Shown: positions 26,076 through 34,545 of the stretch, piece by piece
Layout: each line of letters begins with the position of its first letter
How positions within the stretch are numbered: position 1 is the first letter of the stretch
From: Methylocella tundrae
Lineage (GTDB): Bacteria > Pseudomonadota > Alphaproteobacteria > Rhizobiales > Beijerinckiaceae
Length of the DNA: 64,000 nt
Reading direction: 5' to 3'
Assembly: GCF_038024855.1 (NCBI RefSeq)
Contig: NZ_CP139089.1
Location: forward strand, 3,685,501 to 3,749,500
Translations under genes and position numbers: made by a program
Notes under the pieces: model-generated
Told to the model about the DNA's origin: nothing
Seen by the model: only the letters and a program-made list of their open reading frames with translations
The model's database searches: none

Positions 26076-26165
26076 TTGACCTACTCCTTGAAGTCAGACA
26101 GATGTTCCAACTGCGCAGCCGATCGCGGCCGCTCCGCAAACGCAGTCCTTGCATCAGCGCGTAAA

Positions 26166-27161
26166 TCAATGCTGGCTGTATCCTTCCAGAATTTCGATAT
26201 AATTGGCGCGCTCCAGGGCCTGCGGGTCCTTCAGCTTGCGCTGGCTCATGAGGCCTCTGACATGGTCCAGTGAATTGAACTCCCGTGACGCGAGCCATTT
26301 TTCCAGCCCGGCGAGCAATGTCGCCATATGGCCGGGGCCGTGCCGCAGCAGCGCCGAAGTCGCCATCACAACATCGGCCCCGGCCAGAAGATATTTTATG
26401 ACCTCGTTGGAGCTGGCGACGCCCGTGCTGGCGGCAAGAGAGAGCTTCACACGGCCCGCGAGGACGGCGAGCCAAAGGAGAGGGAGGCGGATCTCGCTCG
26501 GCTCACTGAGCCTGAGGTCGGTCATCACTTGCAATCGCGTCAGATCGAGATCTGGCTGATAGAAGCGGTTGAACAGCACCAGGGCGTCGGCGCCCGCGTC
26601 CTGCAACGCCAACGCCATATTGCCGATTGAACTAAAATAAGGACTGAGTTTGACGGCTATCGGGATCGACACCGTCGCCCGCACCGCGGCAAGGATGTCG
26701 ATATAGCGTTGCTCGACCTCACGCCCCGTTTGCGTGAGATCGGCGGGAATGAAATAGATATTGAGTTCGAGCCCCTTCGCGCCGGCCTCCTCGATCAGCT
26801 TGGCGTAGGAGATCCAGCCCTCATTCGTGACGCCATTCAGGCTGGCGATGACCGGAACATCGACCGCCTCGCTCGCGCGGCGAATGAGGCACAGATAGTG
26901 ATGCGGGCCGTGTTTGGCCTCAACCAACGCTGGAAACTGGCTGGTCGCCTCTGGCCAACTATCCTCGTTGGCGCTGGTCAGACGATCGTAACGGGCGACC
27001 TCGGCCTCGATCTCTTCCTGAAACAGCGAAGGCAGCACGAGGGCGGCCGCGCCTGCGTCCTCAAGCAGCCGGAGGCCGTCAAGTTCGCGGGTCAACGGCG
27101 AAGCGGACGCCACCAATGGATTTTTGAGATGAAGTCCCATATAGCGCGTCGTCAAATCCAT
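26166..27161 (-). CDS. Dihydroorotate-dehydrogenase-like flavoprotein
   Basis: A 331-residue FMN-binding TIM-barrel of the PyrD/PreA superfamily. Motifs include the N-terminal MGLHLKNPLVASASPLT, the NGVTNEGWI loop and the phosphate-binding SLAASTGVASSNEV. The family is often encoded beside single-chain pyruvate:ferredoxin oxidoreductase, and its true substrate there is not established; ordinary pyrimidine synthesis is unlikely because the pyr-specific context is missing. A strong GGAGGAGAGG ribosome site precedes the ATG, 14 bases after the nifJ stop, so it is co-transcribed with nifJ. Confidence 0.85.
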   Translation of the reverse strand: MDLTTRYMGLHLKNPLVASASPLTRELDGLRLLEDAGAAALVLPSLFQEEIEAEVARYDRLTSANEDSWPEATSQFPALVEAKHGPHHYLCLIRRASEAVDVPVIASLNGVTNEGWISYAKLIEEAGAKGLELNIYFIPADLTQTGREVEQRYIDILAAVRATVSIPIAVKLSPYFSSIGNMALALQDAGADALVLFNRFYQPDLDLTRLQVMTDLRLSEPSEIRLPLLWLAVLAGRVKLSLAASTGVASSNEVIKYLLAGADVVMATSALLRHGPGHMATLLAGLEKWLASREFNSLDHVRGLMSQRKLKDPQALERANYIEILEGYSQH

Positions 27162-27175
27162 CGGCCTCTCCTCCG

Positions 27176-30100
27176 TTAAGACGCCGGTTTCACGACGACG
27201 CCGACGCCGGGCACGAACCGGCTGCCGTCTCGCGCGGCAATATCCTCATATTGCTGATATTTGTCGATCACCGCGGCCTGGGCGTCGAGAAGCAGCGCCG
27301 CCGCTTCATCCGGAAGCGTCCGGGCGAGAGACGAGTAGCGGATCTCATTATAGGCATAATCCTTGAACGCGATCGTCGGGCGCGGAGAATCAAGCTGGAA
27401 TGGGTTTTTGCCGGCCGTCCGCATGGCGGGGTTGAAGCGGAGCAAGGGCCAATAGCCGCTGGCCACTGCAAGGTCCTGCTGCTTCATGCCAAAGCGCATG
27501 TCTATGCCATGCGCGATACACTGGCTGTAAGCGAGGATGAGCGAGGGCCCATCGTAAGCCTCGGCTTCCCGGAACGCATCCAGCGTCTGTTGTGGATTGG
27601 CGCCCATGGCGACTTGCGCCACATAGACATTGCCGTAGGCGATCGCCTGCAGCGCGAGATCTTTGCGCGCCACACGCTTGCCCGCCGCGGCGAATTTCGC
27701 GACCGCGCCGAGCGGCGTCGCTTTCGAGGCCTGGCCGCCGGTATTGGAATAGACCTCTGTGTCAAGCACCAGCACATTGACGTTGCGCCCGCTCGCCAGC
27801 ACGTGATCGAGGCCGCCATAGCCTATGTCGTAGGCCCAGCCATCGCCGCCGACAATCCAGATGCTGCGCCGCACGAGATGGTCGACCACCGACAAAAGAT
27901 CTTGCGCGGCCTCGCCCTCGAGTTTTAGCAATCGCGTCTTGAGTTCGGCGACGCGGATGCGCTGGGCGCGGATTTCATATTCATGGATTTGCGGCGCGCT
28001 TAGTATATCCGCGGCGAGATCTTCACCCACCGTCTGGGCGAGCTCTGTCAGCAGGGTCCGGGCGATTTCGAGATGCTTGTCGGCGGCCAGCCGAAAGCCG
28101 AGCCCAAACTCCGCATTGTCCTCGAACAGCGAATTCGACCAGGCTGGCCCGCGCCCCTCGTGGTTCTTGGTCCAGGGCGTCACCGGGAGATTGCCGCCAT
28201 AGATCGATGAGCAGCCGGTGGCGTTGGCGATCTGCGCCCTGTCGCCGAATAATTGCGAGAGCAGCTTGAGATAAGGCGTCTCGCCGCATCCGCCACAGGC
28301 GCCGGAAAACTCGAACAAAGGTTCGAGAAATTGCACGCCTCTAACATTGGCGAAATCGACGCGGGCGCGATCATTGACCGGCAATGTCTCAAAGAACGCG
28401 ATGTTGGCGCGTTCCGTTGCGACCAATGGCTCCTTGGTCGCGAGGTTGATTGCCTTGACGCCCGGTTCGCGCGGGCTGATTGCCGGGCAGGCTTCAATGC
28501 AAAGACCGCAGCCGGTGCAGTCCTCCACATAGAATTGCAGGGTGAAGCGCGCTTCAGGGTAGCCGCGCGCATTGATCGGCGCCGACTTGAAGCTGGATGG
28601 CGCCCCCGCGAGCGCCGCCTCATTGTAATATTTGGCGCGAATGACGCTGTGCGGGCAGACGAAGCTGCATTGTCCGCATTGGATGCAAAGATCAGTCTCC
28701 CAGACTGGTACGGCCTCGGCGATATTGCGCTTCTCATAGGCGCTCGTCCCGGAAGGAAAGGCGCCGTCCGGCGGCATCAGGCTCACTGGAATATCGTCTC
28801 CGCGCCCAACCAGCATCCGGGCGGTGAAGCGCCGCACGAACTCGGGGGCGGAGGCCGCAACGATGGGGGGCCGGTCTTTCGGATTGGTTGCGAAAAGCGG
28901 CGTTGTGACCTCGAAAAGGCGCTCCAATGTCTCATCGACCGCGGCAAAATTCTTGGCTACGACCGCTTCGCCCTTGCTTCCGTAGCTGTGCCGGATGGAT
29001 TCCTTGATATGCTTGATCGCCGTCTCGCGCGGCAAGACGCCGGATATAGCGAAGAAACATGTCTGCAGAATAGTGTTGGTGCGAGCGCCAAGGCCGACGT
29101 CGCGGGCGACCTTTGAGGCGTCGATGACAAAGAAGCGCAATCGTTTGTCGATGATCTGCTGCTGCACCGAGCGGGGCAGCGCATCCCAGCTGTTGTTTTG
29201 CCCATAGGGGCTGTTGAGGAGAAAGACGCCGCCCGGCGCCGCAACGCGCAGCACGTCCTGCCGTTCGAGAAAGCTGAACTGATGGCAGGCGACGAAGCTT
29301 GCGGAGACGATGAGATAGGGCGCCTTGATCGGGTTTGGGCCGAACCGCAGATGCGAAACCGTCTGTGCGCCGGATTTGTGGGAATCATAGACGAAATAGC
29401 CCTGCGCGTAGCGCCCCGCATCCTCGGCGATGATCTTCACGCTGTTTTTATTCGCGCCCACAGTGCCATCGGCGCCAAGGCCGTAAAAGACCGCGCGGGT
29501 GGTGTTGTCCGGCTCGATCGAAAAGCCTGGGTCCACCGCGAGATTGCTGTGGGAGAGGTCGTCATCAATGCCGAGGGTGAAGCTGTTGCGTCCTGCGAAC
29601 TTGTTTTGCGCATCACGCTTGGCGAGTTGATCAAGCGCGGACTTCACCATCGCCGGTGTAAAGTCTTTTGACGAGATGCCATAGCGGCCACCGATGACGC
29701 GCGGCATCGACGATCGCTGGCCGTCTCCAACGCCCTGCGCGAGCGTGGCGATGACGTCGAGGTAGAGCGGTTCGCCTGTGGCGCCGGGCTCTTTGGTCTG
29801 TTCCAGAACCGCGATCGCGCCGACCGACGGCGGCAGCGCGGCAAGGAAATGCTCCGCTGAAAAGGGGCGATAGAGCCGCACCTGGAGCGCGCCGACTTTC
29901 TCGCCGCGCGCGACCAGCGCCTTGACCGTCTCCCGGGCCGTCTCGGCGCCGGAGCCCATCAGGATAAGGACACGTTCGGCGTCGGGCGCGCCTTCATACT
30001 CAAAGAGGCCGTAGCGCCGTCCGGTAACGGCCGCAAAGCGCGCCATAGCGTCTTCGACGATCTTCGGCGTCCTGGCGTAGAACGGGCTGACCGCCTCGCG

Positions 30101-30781
30101 CGCCTGGAAATAGGTGTCGGGGTTTTGCGATGTGCCGCGAATGAATGGGTTCTCGGGGTTGAGCGCGCGGGCCCGATGGGCGCGCACGAGATCGTTGGAG
30201 ATCATGGCGCGGATGTCATCGTCGCCGACAAGCTCAAGCGTATTGAGTTCATGCGAGGTGCGAAAGCCGTCGAAGAAATGCAGGAAAGGGACCCGCGCTT
30301 CAAGGGTCGCGGCCTCGGCTATGAGCGCCGTGTCATGAGCCTCCTGCACATTGGCGGAAGAGATCAGCGCGAATCCTGTGGTGCGAACGGTCATCACGTC
30401 GGAGTGGTCTCCGAAGATCGACAGAGCTGAGGTCGCAAGAGAGCGCGCGGCGACATGAAACACGGTGGATGTCAGCTCGCCGGCGATCTTCAGCATATTG
30501 GGCAACATCAGAAGCAGGCCTTGCGAGGCCGTGAAGGTCGTCGTCATGGCGCCCGACTGAAGCGCGCCGTGGACAGCGCCAGCGGCTCCTCCCTCGCTCT
30601 GCATCTCCTGCACCACAGGAACGGCGCCCCAGATGTTCTTGCGCCCTTCCGCCGCCCACTGGTCAGCGAGTTCCGCCATGGTCGATGAGGGGGTGATCGG
30701 GTAAATGGCGCATACTTCATTGATGCGATAGGCGATATGCGCCACCGCGGTATTGCCGTCCATTGTCGTTCTCGCGCCCAT
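27176..30781 (-). CDS. nifJ: Pyruvate:ferredoxin (flavodoxin) oxidoreductase, single chain
   Basis: This 1201-residue enzyme oxidises pyruvate and CoA to acetyl-CoA and CO2 and reduces ferredoxin or flavodoxin. The N-terminal domain has the YPITPSS motif. Two [4Fe-4S] sites lie in the middle, CIQCGQCSFVCP and CTGCGLCIEACP. The proximal cluster is in GACGGCGETPY plus a later ATGCSSIYGG Cys. Thiamine diphosphate binds at GGDGWAYDIGYGG and VYSNTGGQ. The length matches the homodimeric NifJ class. It is flanked by a GltD-like flavoprotein gene 35 bases upstream and a DHODH-like gene 14 bases downstream. In a diazotroph it would supply low-potential electrons to nitrogenase, and it could also serve fermentation. 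Confidence 0.96.
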   Translation of the reverse strand: MGARTTMDGNTAVAHIAYRINEVCAIYPITPSSTMAELADQWAAEGRKNIWGAVPVVQEMQSEGGAAGAVHGALQSGAMTTTFTASQGLLLMLPNMLKIAGELTSTVFHVAARSLATSALSIFGDHSDVMTVRTTGFALISSANVQEAHDTALIAEAATLEARVPFLHFFDGFRTSHELNTLELVGDDDIRAMISNDLVRAHRARALNPENPFIRGTSQNPDTYFQAREAVSPFYARTPKIVEDAMARFAAVTGRRYGLFEYEGAPDAERVLILMGSGAETARETVKALVARGEKVGALQVRLYRPFSAEHFLAALPPSVGAIAVLEQTKEPGATGEPLYLDVIATLAQGVGDGQRSSMPRVIGGRYGISSKDFTPAMVKSALDQLAKRDAQNKFAGRNSFTLGIDDDLSHSNLAVDPGFSIEPDNTTRAVFYGLGADGTVGANKNSVKIIAEDAGRYAQGYFVYDSHKSGAQTVSHLRFGPNPIKAPYLIVSASFVACHQFSFLERQDVLRVAAPGGVFLLNSPYGQNNSWDALPRSVQQQIIDKRLRFFVIDASKVARDVGLGARTNTILQTCFFAISGVLPRETAIKHIKESIRHSYGSKGEAVVAKNFAAVDETLERLFEVTTPLFATNPKDRPPIVAASAPEFVRRFTARMLVGRGDDIPVSLMPPDGAFPSGTSAYEKRNIAEAVPVWETDLCIQCGQCSFVCPHSVIRAKYYNEAALAGAPSSFKSAPINARGYPEARFTLQFYVEDCTGCGLCIEACPAISPREPGVKAINLATKEPLVATERANIAFFETLPVNDRARVDFANVRGVQFLEPLFEFSGACGGCGETPYLKLLSQLFGDRAQIANATGCSSIYGGNLPVTPWTKNHEGRGPAWSNSLFEDNAEFGLGFRLAADKHLEIARTLLTELAQTVGEDLAADILSAPQIHEYEIRAQRIRVAELKTRLLKLEGEAAQDLLSVVDHLVRRSIWIVGGDGWAYDIGYGGLDHVLASGRNVNVLVLDTEVYSNTGGQASKATPLGAVAKFAAAGKRVARKDLALQAIAYGNVYVAQVAMGANPQQTLDAFREAEAYDGPSLILAYSQCIAHGIDMRFGMKQQDLAVASGYWPLLRFNPAMRTAGKNPFQLDSPRPTIAFKDYAYNEIRYSSLARTLPDEAAALLLDAQAAVIDKYQQYEDIAARDGSRFVPGVGVVVKPAS

Positions 30782-30816
30782 CAGGCTTCTGGCTCCAGCA
30801 ATTTAGATTGATTTCC

Positions 30817-32448
30817 TCAGCCGCGTTCGGGGACCATTTCCATAGCGTGGCACGGACATTGTTCAACGCAAACCGCGCAGCCGGTGCATAGAGCATAGTC
30901 GATCGCATAGCGTTGTCCGGGACCCAGCTTGGCGATGGCGTCTTCCGGGCAGGCGGCAAAGCAATTGTCGCATTCAAAGCAATTGCCGCAGGAGAGGCAC
31001 CGCTTGGCCTCGTGCAGCGATTCAGCCTCGCTGAGGCCGCTGACGACCTCGTCGAAACCCGCGCCCCGCGCTGACGCCGGCAATTCCTGCTGCGTCGAAG
31101 GAATGGCGTCGGCATAGATTGGTAGATTCAATGCGCCAAACTCGATGATGGGATGCTTGGCGGGATGTGCGCAGTCGGCTCCTCTCAGCCAGGCGTCGAT
31201 GTGGCGGGCGGCCTTCTTGCCATGGCCCGTCGCCACCGTGACGGAACGCTCGCCCGGCGCCATGTCGCCGCCCGCGAAGACGCCCGGCCGGCCGGTCATC
31301 ATGTTTGGCGCGACGACAACGGTTCCATCCGCTCCAAAGACAATCTCGGGGATCTTCCTGAGAAAGCCGCTGTCGGCGTCCTGGCCGAGCGCCAGCACCA
31401 CGGAGTCGGCGTGCAACGTCTCGAACTGTCCAGTCGGCTGGGCGCGGCCCGCCTCGTCGATGCGCATCACTTCAACGGTGAGAGCGGCCCCATCAATGGC
31501 CTTGATTGAAGTCAGCCATTTGATCTTCACGCCTTCCGCCAAGGCTTCGTCTGCCTCGAACTCGCGCGCCGGCATGTGCGCTCTGTCGCGGCGGTAGACG
31601 ATCAACGCTTCCTCGGCGCCGAGCCGTCGCGCCGTGCGGGCGGCGTCCATGGCGGTATTTCCGCCGCCGTAGACCACCACGCGCCGGCCGAGGCGCGGCG
31701 CGGCGCCGGACTCCATATCGCGCAGCATGGAGACGGCGTCCAGCACCTTGACGGCGTCGCGCGCTGGAATGTCTACATGTTTTGAAAGCTGGGCGCCGAT
31801 GGCGATGAAGATGGCGTCGAACCGGCCCGCCTGCTGCTCGGCCAACACATCATCTACACGATGATTGAGGACGATCTTGACGCCCATCTGCTCGATCCGT
31901 CCGATCTCCTTCATCAGATCCTCGCGCGGCAGACGATAGGCAGGGATGCCGAAGTGCAGCATGCCGCCCGGCAACGGTCCCGCCTCGTGGATCTCTACCT
32001 CATGGCCGAGCCGCGTAAGGTGATAGGCTGCAGACAGGCCGCTCGGGCCGGCGCCGATCACCAGTACGCGCTTGCCGGTGGCGGCCTTGTCGCTCGGCAT
32101 CGCCCAGCCTTGTTCCGCGGCAAGATCGCCGAGGAAACGCTCTACCGAATGAATGTTCACCGCGGAGTCGAGATCCTTGCGATTGCAGTTCGTCTCGCAA
32201 GGATGGTAGCAGACCCGCCCGTGCACCGCCGGCAAAGGGTTGTCGCGGATCAGCGCTTCCCAGGCCGCCTGGAACTTGCCTGCCTGCGCCAACGCCAGCC
32301 AGGCCTGGATATTCTCGCCAGCGGGGCAGGCCGCGTTGCACGGGGGCAGCATGTCGACATAGATCGGGCGCTGGCGACGCACCGGGCCCGTCCCTCTCTC
32401 TCGCGTCAAGTCGACGGTCGGCGTCATGTCGCGGGCAAAGGCTGTCAC
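30817..32448 (-). CDS. GltD-like FAD/NAD(P) iron-sulfur oxidoreductase with C-terminal ferredoxin domain
   Basis: A 543-residue flavoprotein related to the small subunit of glutamate synthase. An N-terminal Fe-S segment (CNAACPAGENIQ, then CYHPCETNCNR) is followed by an FAD-binding GAGPSGLSAAYHL, a NAD(P)-binding GGGNTAMDAARTA and the C-terminal FAD motif near FAGGDMAPG. Unlike GltD it ends in a dicluster ferredoxin domain, CLSCGNCFECDNCFAACP and CTGCAVCVEQCP. No glutamate synthase large subunit is adjacent, so it is more likely an NAD(P)H:ferredoxin-type partner of the PFOR encoded just downstream. The GTG start at 32448 has GGAGAGG before it. An Fnr/FixK-type box lies about 510 bases upstream. 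Confidence 0.88.
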   Translation of the reverse strand: MTAFARDMTPTVDLTRERGTGPVRRQRPIYVDMLPPCNAACPAGENIQAWLALAQAGKFQAAWEALIRDNPLPAVHGRVCYHPCETNCNRKDLDSAVNIHSVERFLGDLAAEQGWAMPSDKAATGKRVLVIGAGPSGLSAAYHLTRLGHEVEIHEAGPLPGGMLHFGIPAYRLPREDLMKEIGRIEQMGVKIVLNHRVDDVLAEQQAGRFDAIFIAIGAQLSKHVDIPARDAVKVLDAVSMLRDMESGAAPRLGRRVVVYGGGNTAMDAARTARRLGAEEALIVYRRDRAHMPAREFEADEALAEGVKIKWLTSIKAIDGAALTVEVMRIDEAGRAQPTGQFETLHADSVVLALGQDADSGFLRKIPEIVFGADGTVVVAPNMMTGRPGVFAGGDMAPGERSVTVATGHGKKAARHIDAWLRGADCAHPAKHPIIEFGALNLPIYADAIPSTQQELPASARGAGFDEVVSGLSEAESLHEAKRCLSCGNCFECDNCFAACPEDAIAKLGPGQRYAIDYALCTGCAVCVEQCPCHAMEMVPERG

Positions 32449-32524
32449 GGGACCTCTCCAGATAATTGGGCGGCCGAATAGTTGGGCGGCGGAGGCGAAC
32501 TCCGCGATCGAGCGCAGCCGCCTT

Positions 32525-32570
32525 CATCTCCGGGACGAAGAGGACTGCATCTCCGGGACGAAGAGGACTG
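32525..32570. repeat. Two tandem copies of a 23-base unit
   Basis: Bases 32525-32547 are repeated exactly at 32548-32570; each begins CATCTCCGGG and ends GAGGACTG. They lie about 80 bases upstream of the GltD-like gene. The perfect identity suggests recent duplication. Confidence 0.9.
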
Positions 32571-32957
32571 CGGACCGGGCGCCCCACTATAGGCGGCCGA
32601 TCTTCAGCGCCGCTCCCCACCCGAAAAGAGCCGCGCCGCCGCAACCATCATGATCCCTGCGGGCAAAACATATTTGGCGCCGCTGGCGAGGCGGCGCCGA
32701 TCGCTGACAGCCTAACGCCGATTGCCAACTCTGGCTTCATGTCTTCCGGCGCAAAGCGAAATCCGTATTGCTCAAAATAGAAGATAGAGAAACTGGCCGA
32801 TGGGTGTTTGAAAATGCTTCAACTAAACGTCGCAGACCGCTTCTACTTACGCCCACGCCGGAGCGGGGAATTCCAAGGCCTTTCCAGTCGATTTCAAACC
32901 GCGCGCATGCGCTGCATGAAATCAATGTTTATATGCCATAACCCCTATGCTGACGCC

Positions 32958-32971
32958 TTGACTCAGATCAA
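32958..32971 (-). promoter_or_regulatory. Fnr/FixK-type box upstream of the PFOR gene cluster
   Basis: TTGACTCAGATCAA fits TTGAY-N4-RTCAA, the FixK/FnrL consensus. If it activates from about position -41 on the minus strand, transcription would begin near 32925, giving a leader of almost 500 bases before the GltD-like gene. Oxygen-limited expression of PFOR genes is biologically sensible, but the distance weakens the case. Confidence 0.45.
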
Positions 32972-32986
32972 TGGGGTGGCGGCATT

Positions 32987-33025
32987 GGGGCGGTGCAGGC
33001 AGCGGGGGCGCATCGCGTCGCGACC
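32987..33025. repeat. Dispersed intergenic repeat, copy 2
   Basis: This sequence matches 5041-5077: both begin GGGGCGG and share GGCGCATC-N-CGTCGCGAC, with a few substitutions and a two-base indel between. Both copies are intergenic and adjoin gene ends. Confidence 0.35.
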
Positions 33026-33105
33026 TCGCCCGGGCGGAAAACTTCAGGCAAATGATCTCGCGCACATGGCGCATCGCAACTCTCTCCGCTGGCATCATTG
33101 CCGCT

Positions 33106-34011
33106 TCATCCTTCCGTTTGAGCGACGAAAGCCGCGATCCTTTGAATGGAAGGAGCGTCGATGAGGAGGGGCGGATGACCCTGGCCCTCGACGATATAGG
33201 TCTCGCAATTCGGGTGGCGGCGCGCCATTTCCGCCAGCGTCGCGGGCGAGAGAAGGTCGGAATTGCCGCCGCGGATCGCCAGCAGCGGAACCGCGCGCAG
33301 GCCATCGAACTGCGCCCAGAGCGCGGGCGCAGGCTGTTCCAGATCGATGCTTTCGATCGTCTTCATCAGCTTTTGATCATAGCGCCCGCCGAAACGTCCC
33401 GTTTCATCGGCGAAGGTCAGTTTGGCGTAGAGCGCCCAGTCGGCCTCGCGGAGGCCCTTGAAGTGTTCGCTCATCAATCGCTTCAGCAGATCGACGGCGT
33501 CGGCCTCCGACTTTGGCGGCGGCAGCTTGCCGACATAGCTGCGAATGCGCGCGAGTCCCTGCGGCTCCAGAACCGGGCCGATGTCATTGAGGACGGCGCC
33601 GGCTATGATGGACGGCCGCGTCGCGGACAGCAGCATGACATGGAGGCCGCCGCGCGATGTTCCGACGAGAACCGCGCGTTCGACGCCGGCTGCGGTCAGC
33701 ACAGACAGTATGTCGTCGTTCTCGACGGGCAGGCTGTAGTTTTTCCAGTCCCGATCATAGCCGGAGAGGCCGCGGCCGCGATAATCGAGCGCCAGAACGC
33801 GCCGCCGCCTGTTTCCGGCAAGGCCGCCGGCGAGAGCGCTCGCAAGCGGGCCGAAATCGGCCGCGCTGCGCGTCAGTCCCGGCAGGCACACGACTGGCAG
33901 GCCGGGGTCGAGCGGCGAACCATAGTCGCGAAAGTGAAGCCTTAGTCCATCGGACGCGGAGATAAAGCAGCTCTCAAAGGAGGGCTCGGCAAGGGGCTCG
34001 GCAAGGGGCAT
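33106..34011 (-). CDS. Alpha/beta-hydrolase
   Basis: A 301-residue cytoplasmic hydrolase. The oxyanion-side motif CLPGLTRSAADF, the nucleophile elbow GTSRGG (Ser near residue 120), an acid candidate Asp in RGGNSDLL and the catalytic His in GQGHPPLL are all present. The Arg of the elbow and RGRGLSG match the esterase/epoxide-hydrolase-like branch. The substrate cannot be predicted. The protein opens with a duplicated PLAEPLAEP encoded by a small direct repeat. It is not coupled to either neighbour. Confidence 0.85.
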   Translation of the reverse strand: MPLAEPLAEPSFESCFISASDGLRLHFRDYGSPLDPGLPVVCLPGLTRSAADFGPLASALAGGLAGNRRRRVLALDYRGRGLSGYDRDWKNYSLPVENDDILSVLTAAGVERAVLVGTSRGGLHVMLLSATRPSIIAGAVLNDIGPVLEPQGLARIRSYVGKLPPPKSEADAVDLLKRLMSEHFKGLREADWALYAKLTFADETGRFGGRYDQKLMKTIESIDLEQPAPALWAQFDGLRAVPLLAIRGGNSDLLSPATLAEMARRHPNCETYIVEGQGHPPLLIDAPSIQRIAAFVAQTEG

Positions 34012-34145
34012 GAAACATCCACGCGTCTGGTTGCGGCGCCATCTGCGCGCGCGGCGGTAGCAATGGGAAAGTGCGCAGTTAAATCATTTTTTTACCTTAA
34101 AATGATCGAACCGGAACTGATCCAGATTAGGCCTGTTAGTGAGGC

Positions 34146-34544
34146 ATGGAAAAGCCCGGCAATCAACAGTGCTTCGCTCTCGTCGTTGAAGATGAACCGC
34201 TCGTGCGCATGCTCGGCGTCGATGTTCTGGAGAGCGCCGGCTTTGTCGTGATTGAGGCCTGCAATGCCGATGAGGCCTTGGCCGTGCTGACGCGGCGGTC
34301 CGATATCAGCGTCGTCTTTACCGACGTCGACATGCCGGGCTCACTCGATGGCCTCGACCTTGCCTGGCGCATTCATGAATGCTGGCCCGGAATAGGCGTG
34401 GTTCTGACCTCCGGCCGCTATACGATCGAGCCCCGATTGATGCCGCGCGAGGACGCTTTCGTGCCAAAGCCCTATGCCGTCTCTTCCTTGCTGGCGCAGA
34501 TCGAAAGGGTGGTGGCGCGGGCCTCGGCCGAGCGAGATCGCTGA
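34146..34544 (+). CDS. Single-domain response regulator (CheY-like receiver)
   Basis: A 132-residue receiver domain with no output domain. The acidic pair is in VVEDEP, the phosphorylatable Asp is in VFTDVDMPG near residue 62, the Thr/Ser switch is in VLTSGR, and the conserved Lys is in VPKPY. It would relay phosphate in a multi-component pathway; no histidine kinase is adjacent. Its stop lies next to the convergent transglycosylase gene. Confidence 0.88.
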   Translation: MEKPGNQQCFALVVEDEPLVRMLGVDVLESAGFVVIEACNADEALAVLTRRSDISVVFTDVDMPGSLDGLDLAWRIHECWPGIGVVLTSGRYTIEPRLMPREDAFVPKPYAVSSLLAQIERVVARASAERDR

Positions 34545-34545
34545 T

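Larger units (their letters stand above)
32449..33105. other. Non-coding stretch upstream of the GltD-PFOR genes
   Basis: No convincing gene is present. The stretch holds two 23-base tandem repeats (32525-32570), an 8-base-stem hairpin (GGCGCCGC 32676-32683 with GCGGCGCC 32691-32698), an Fnr/FixK-type box (32958-32971) and a second copy of a dispersed repeat (32987-33025). Only short frames without ribosome sites occur. A promoter near 32925 would give a leader of almost 500 bases. Confidence 0.45.
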
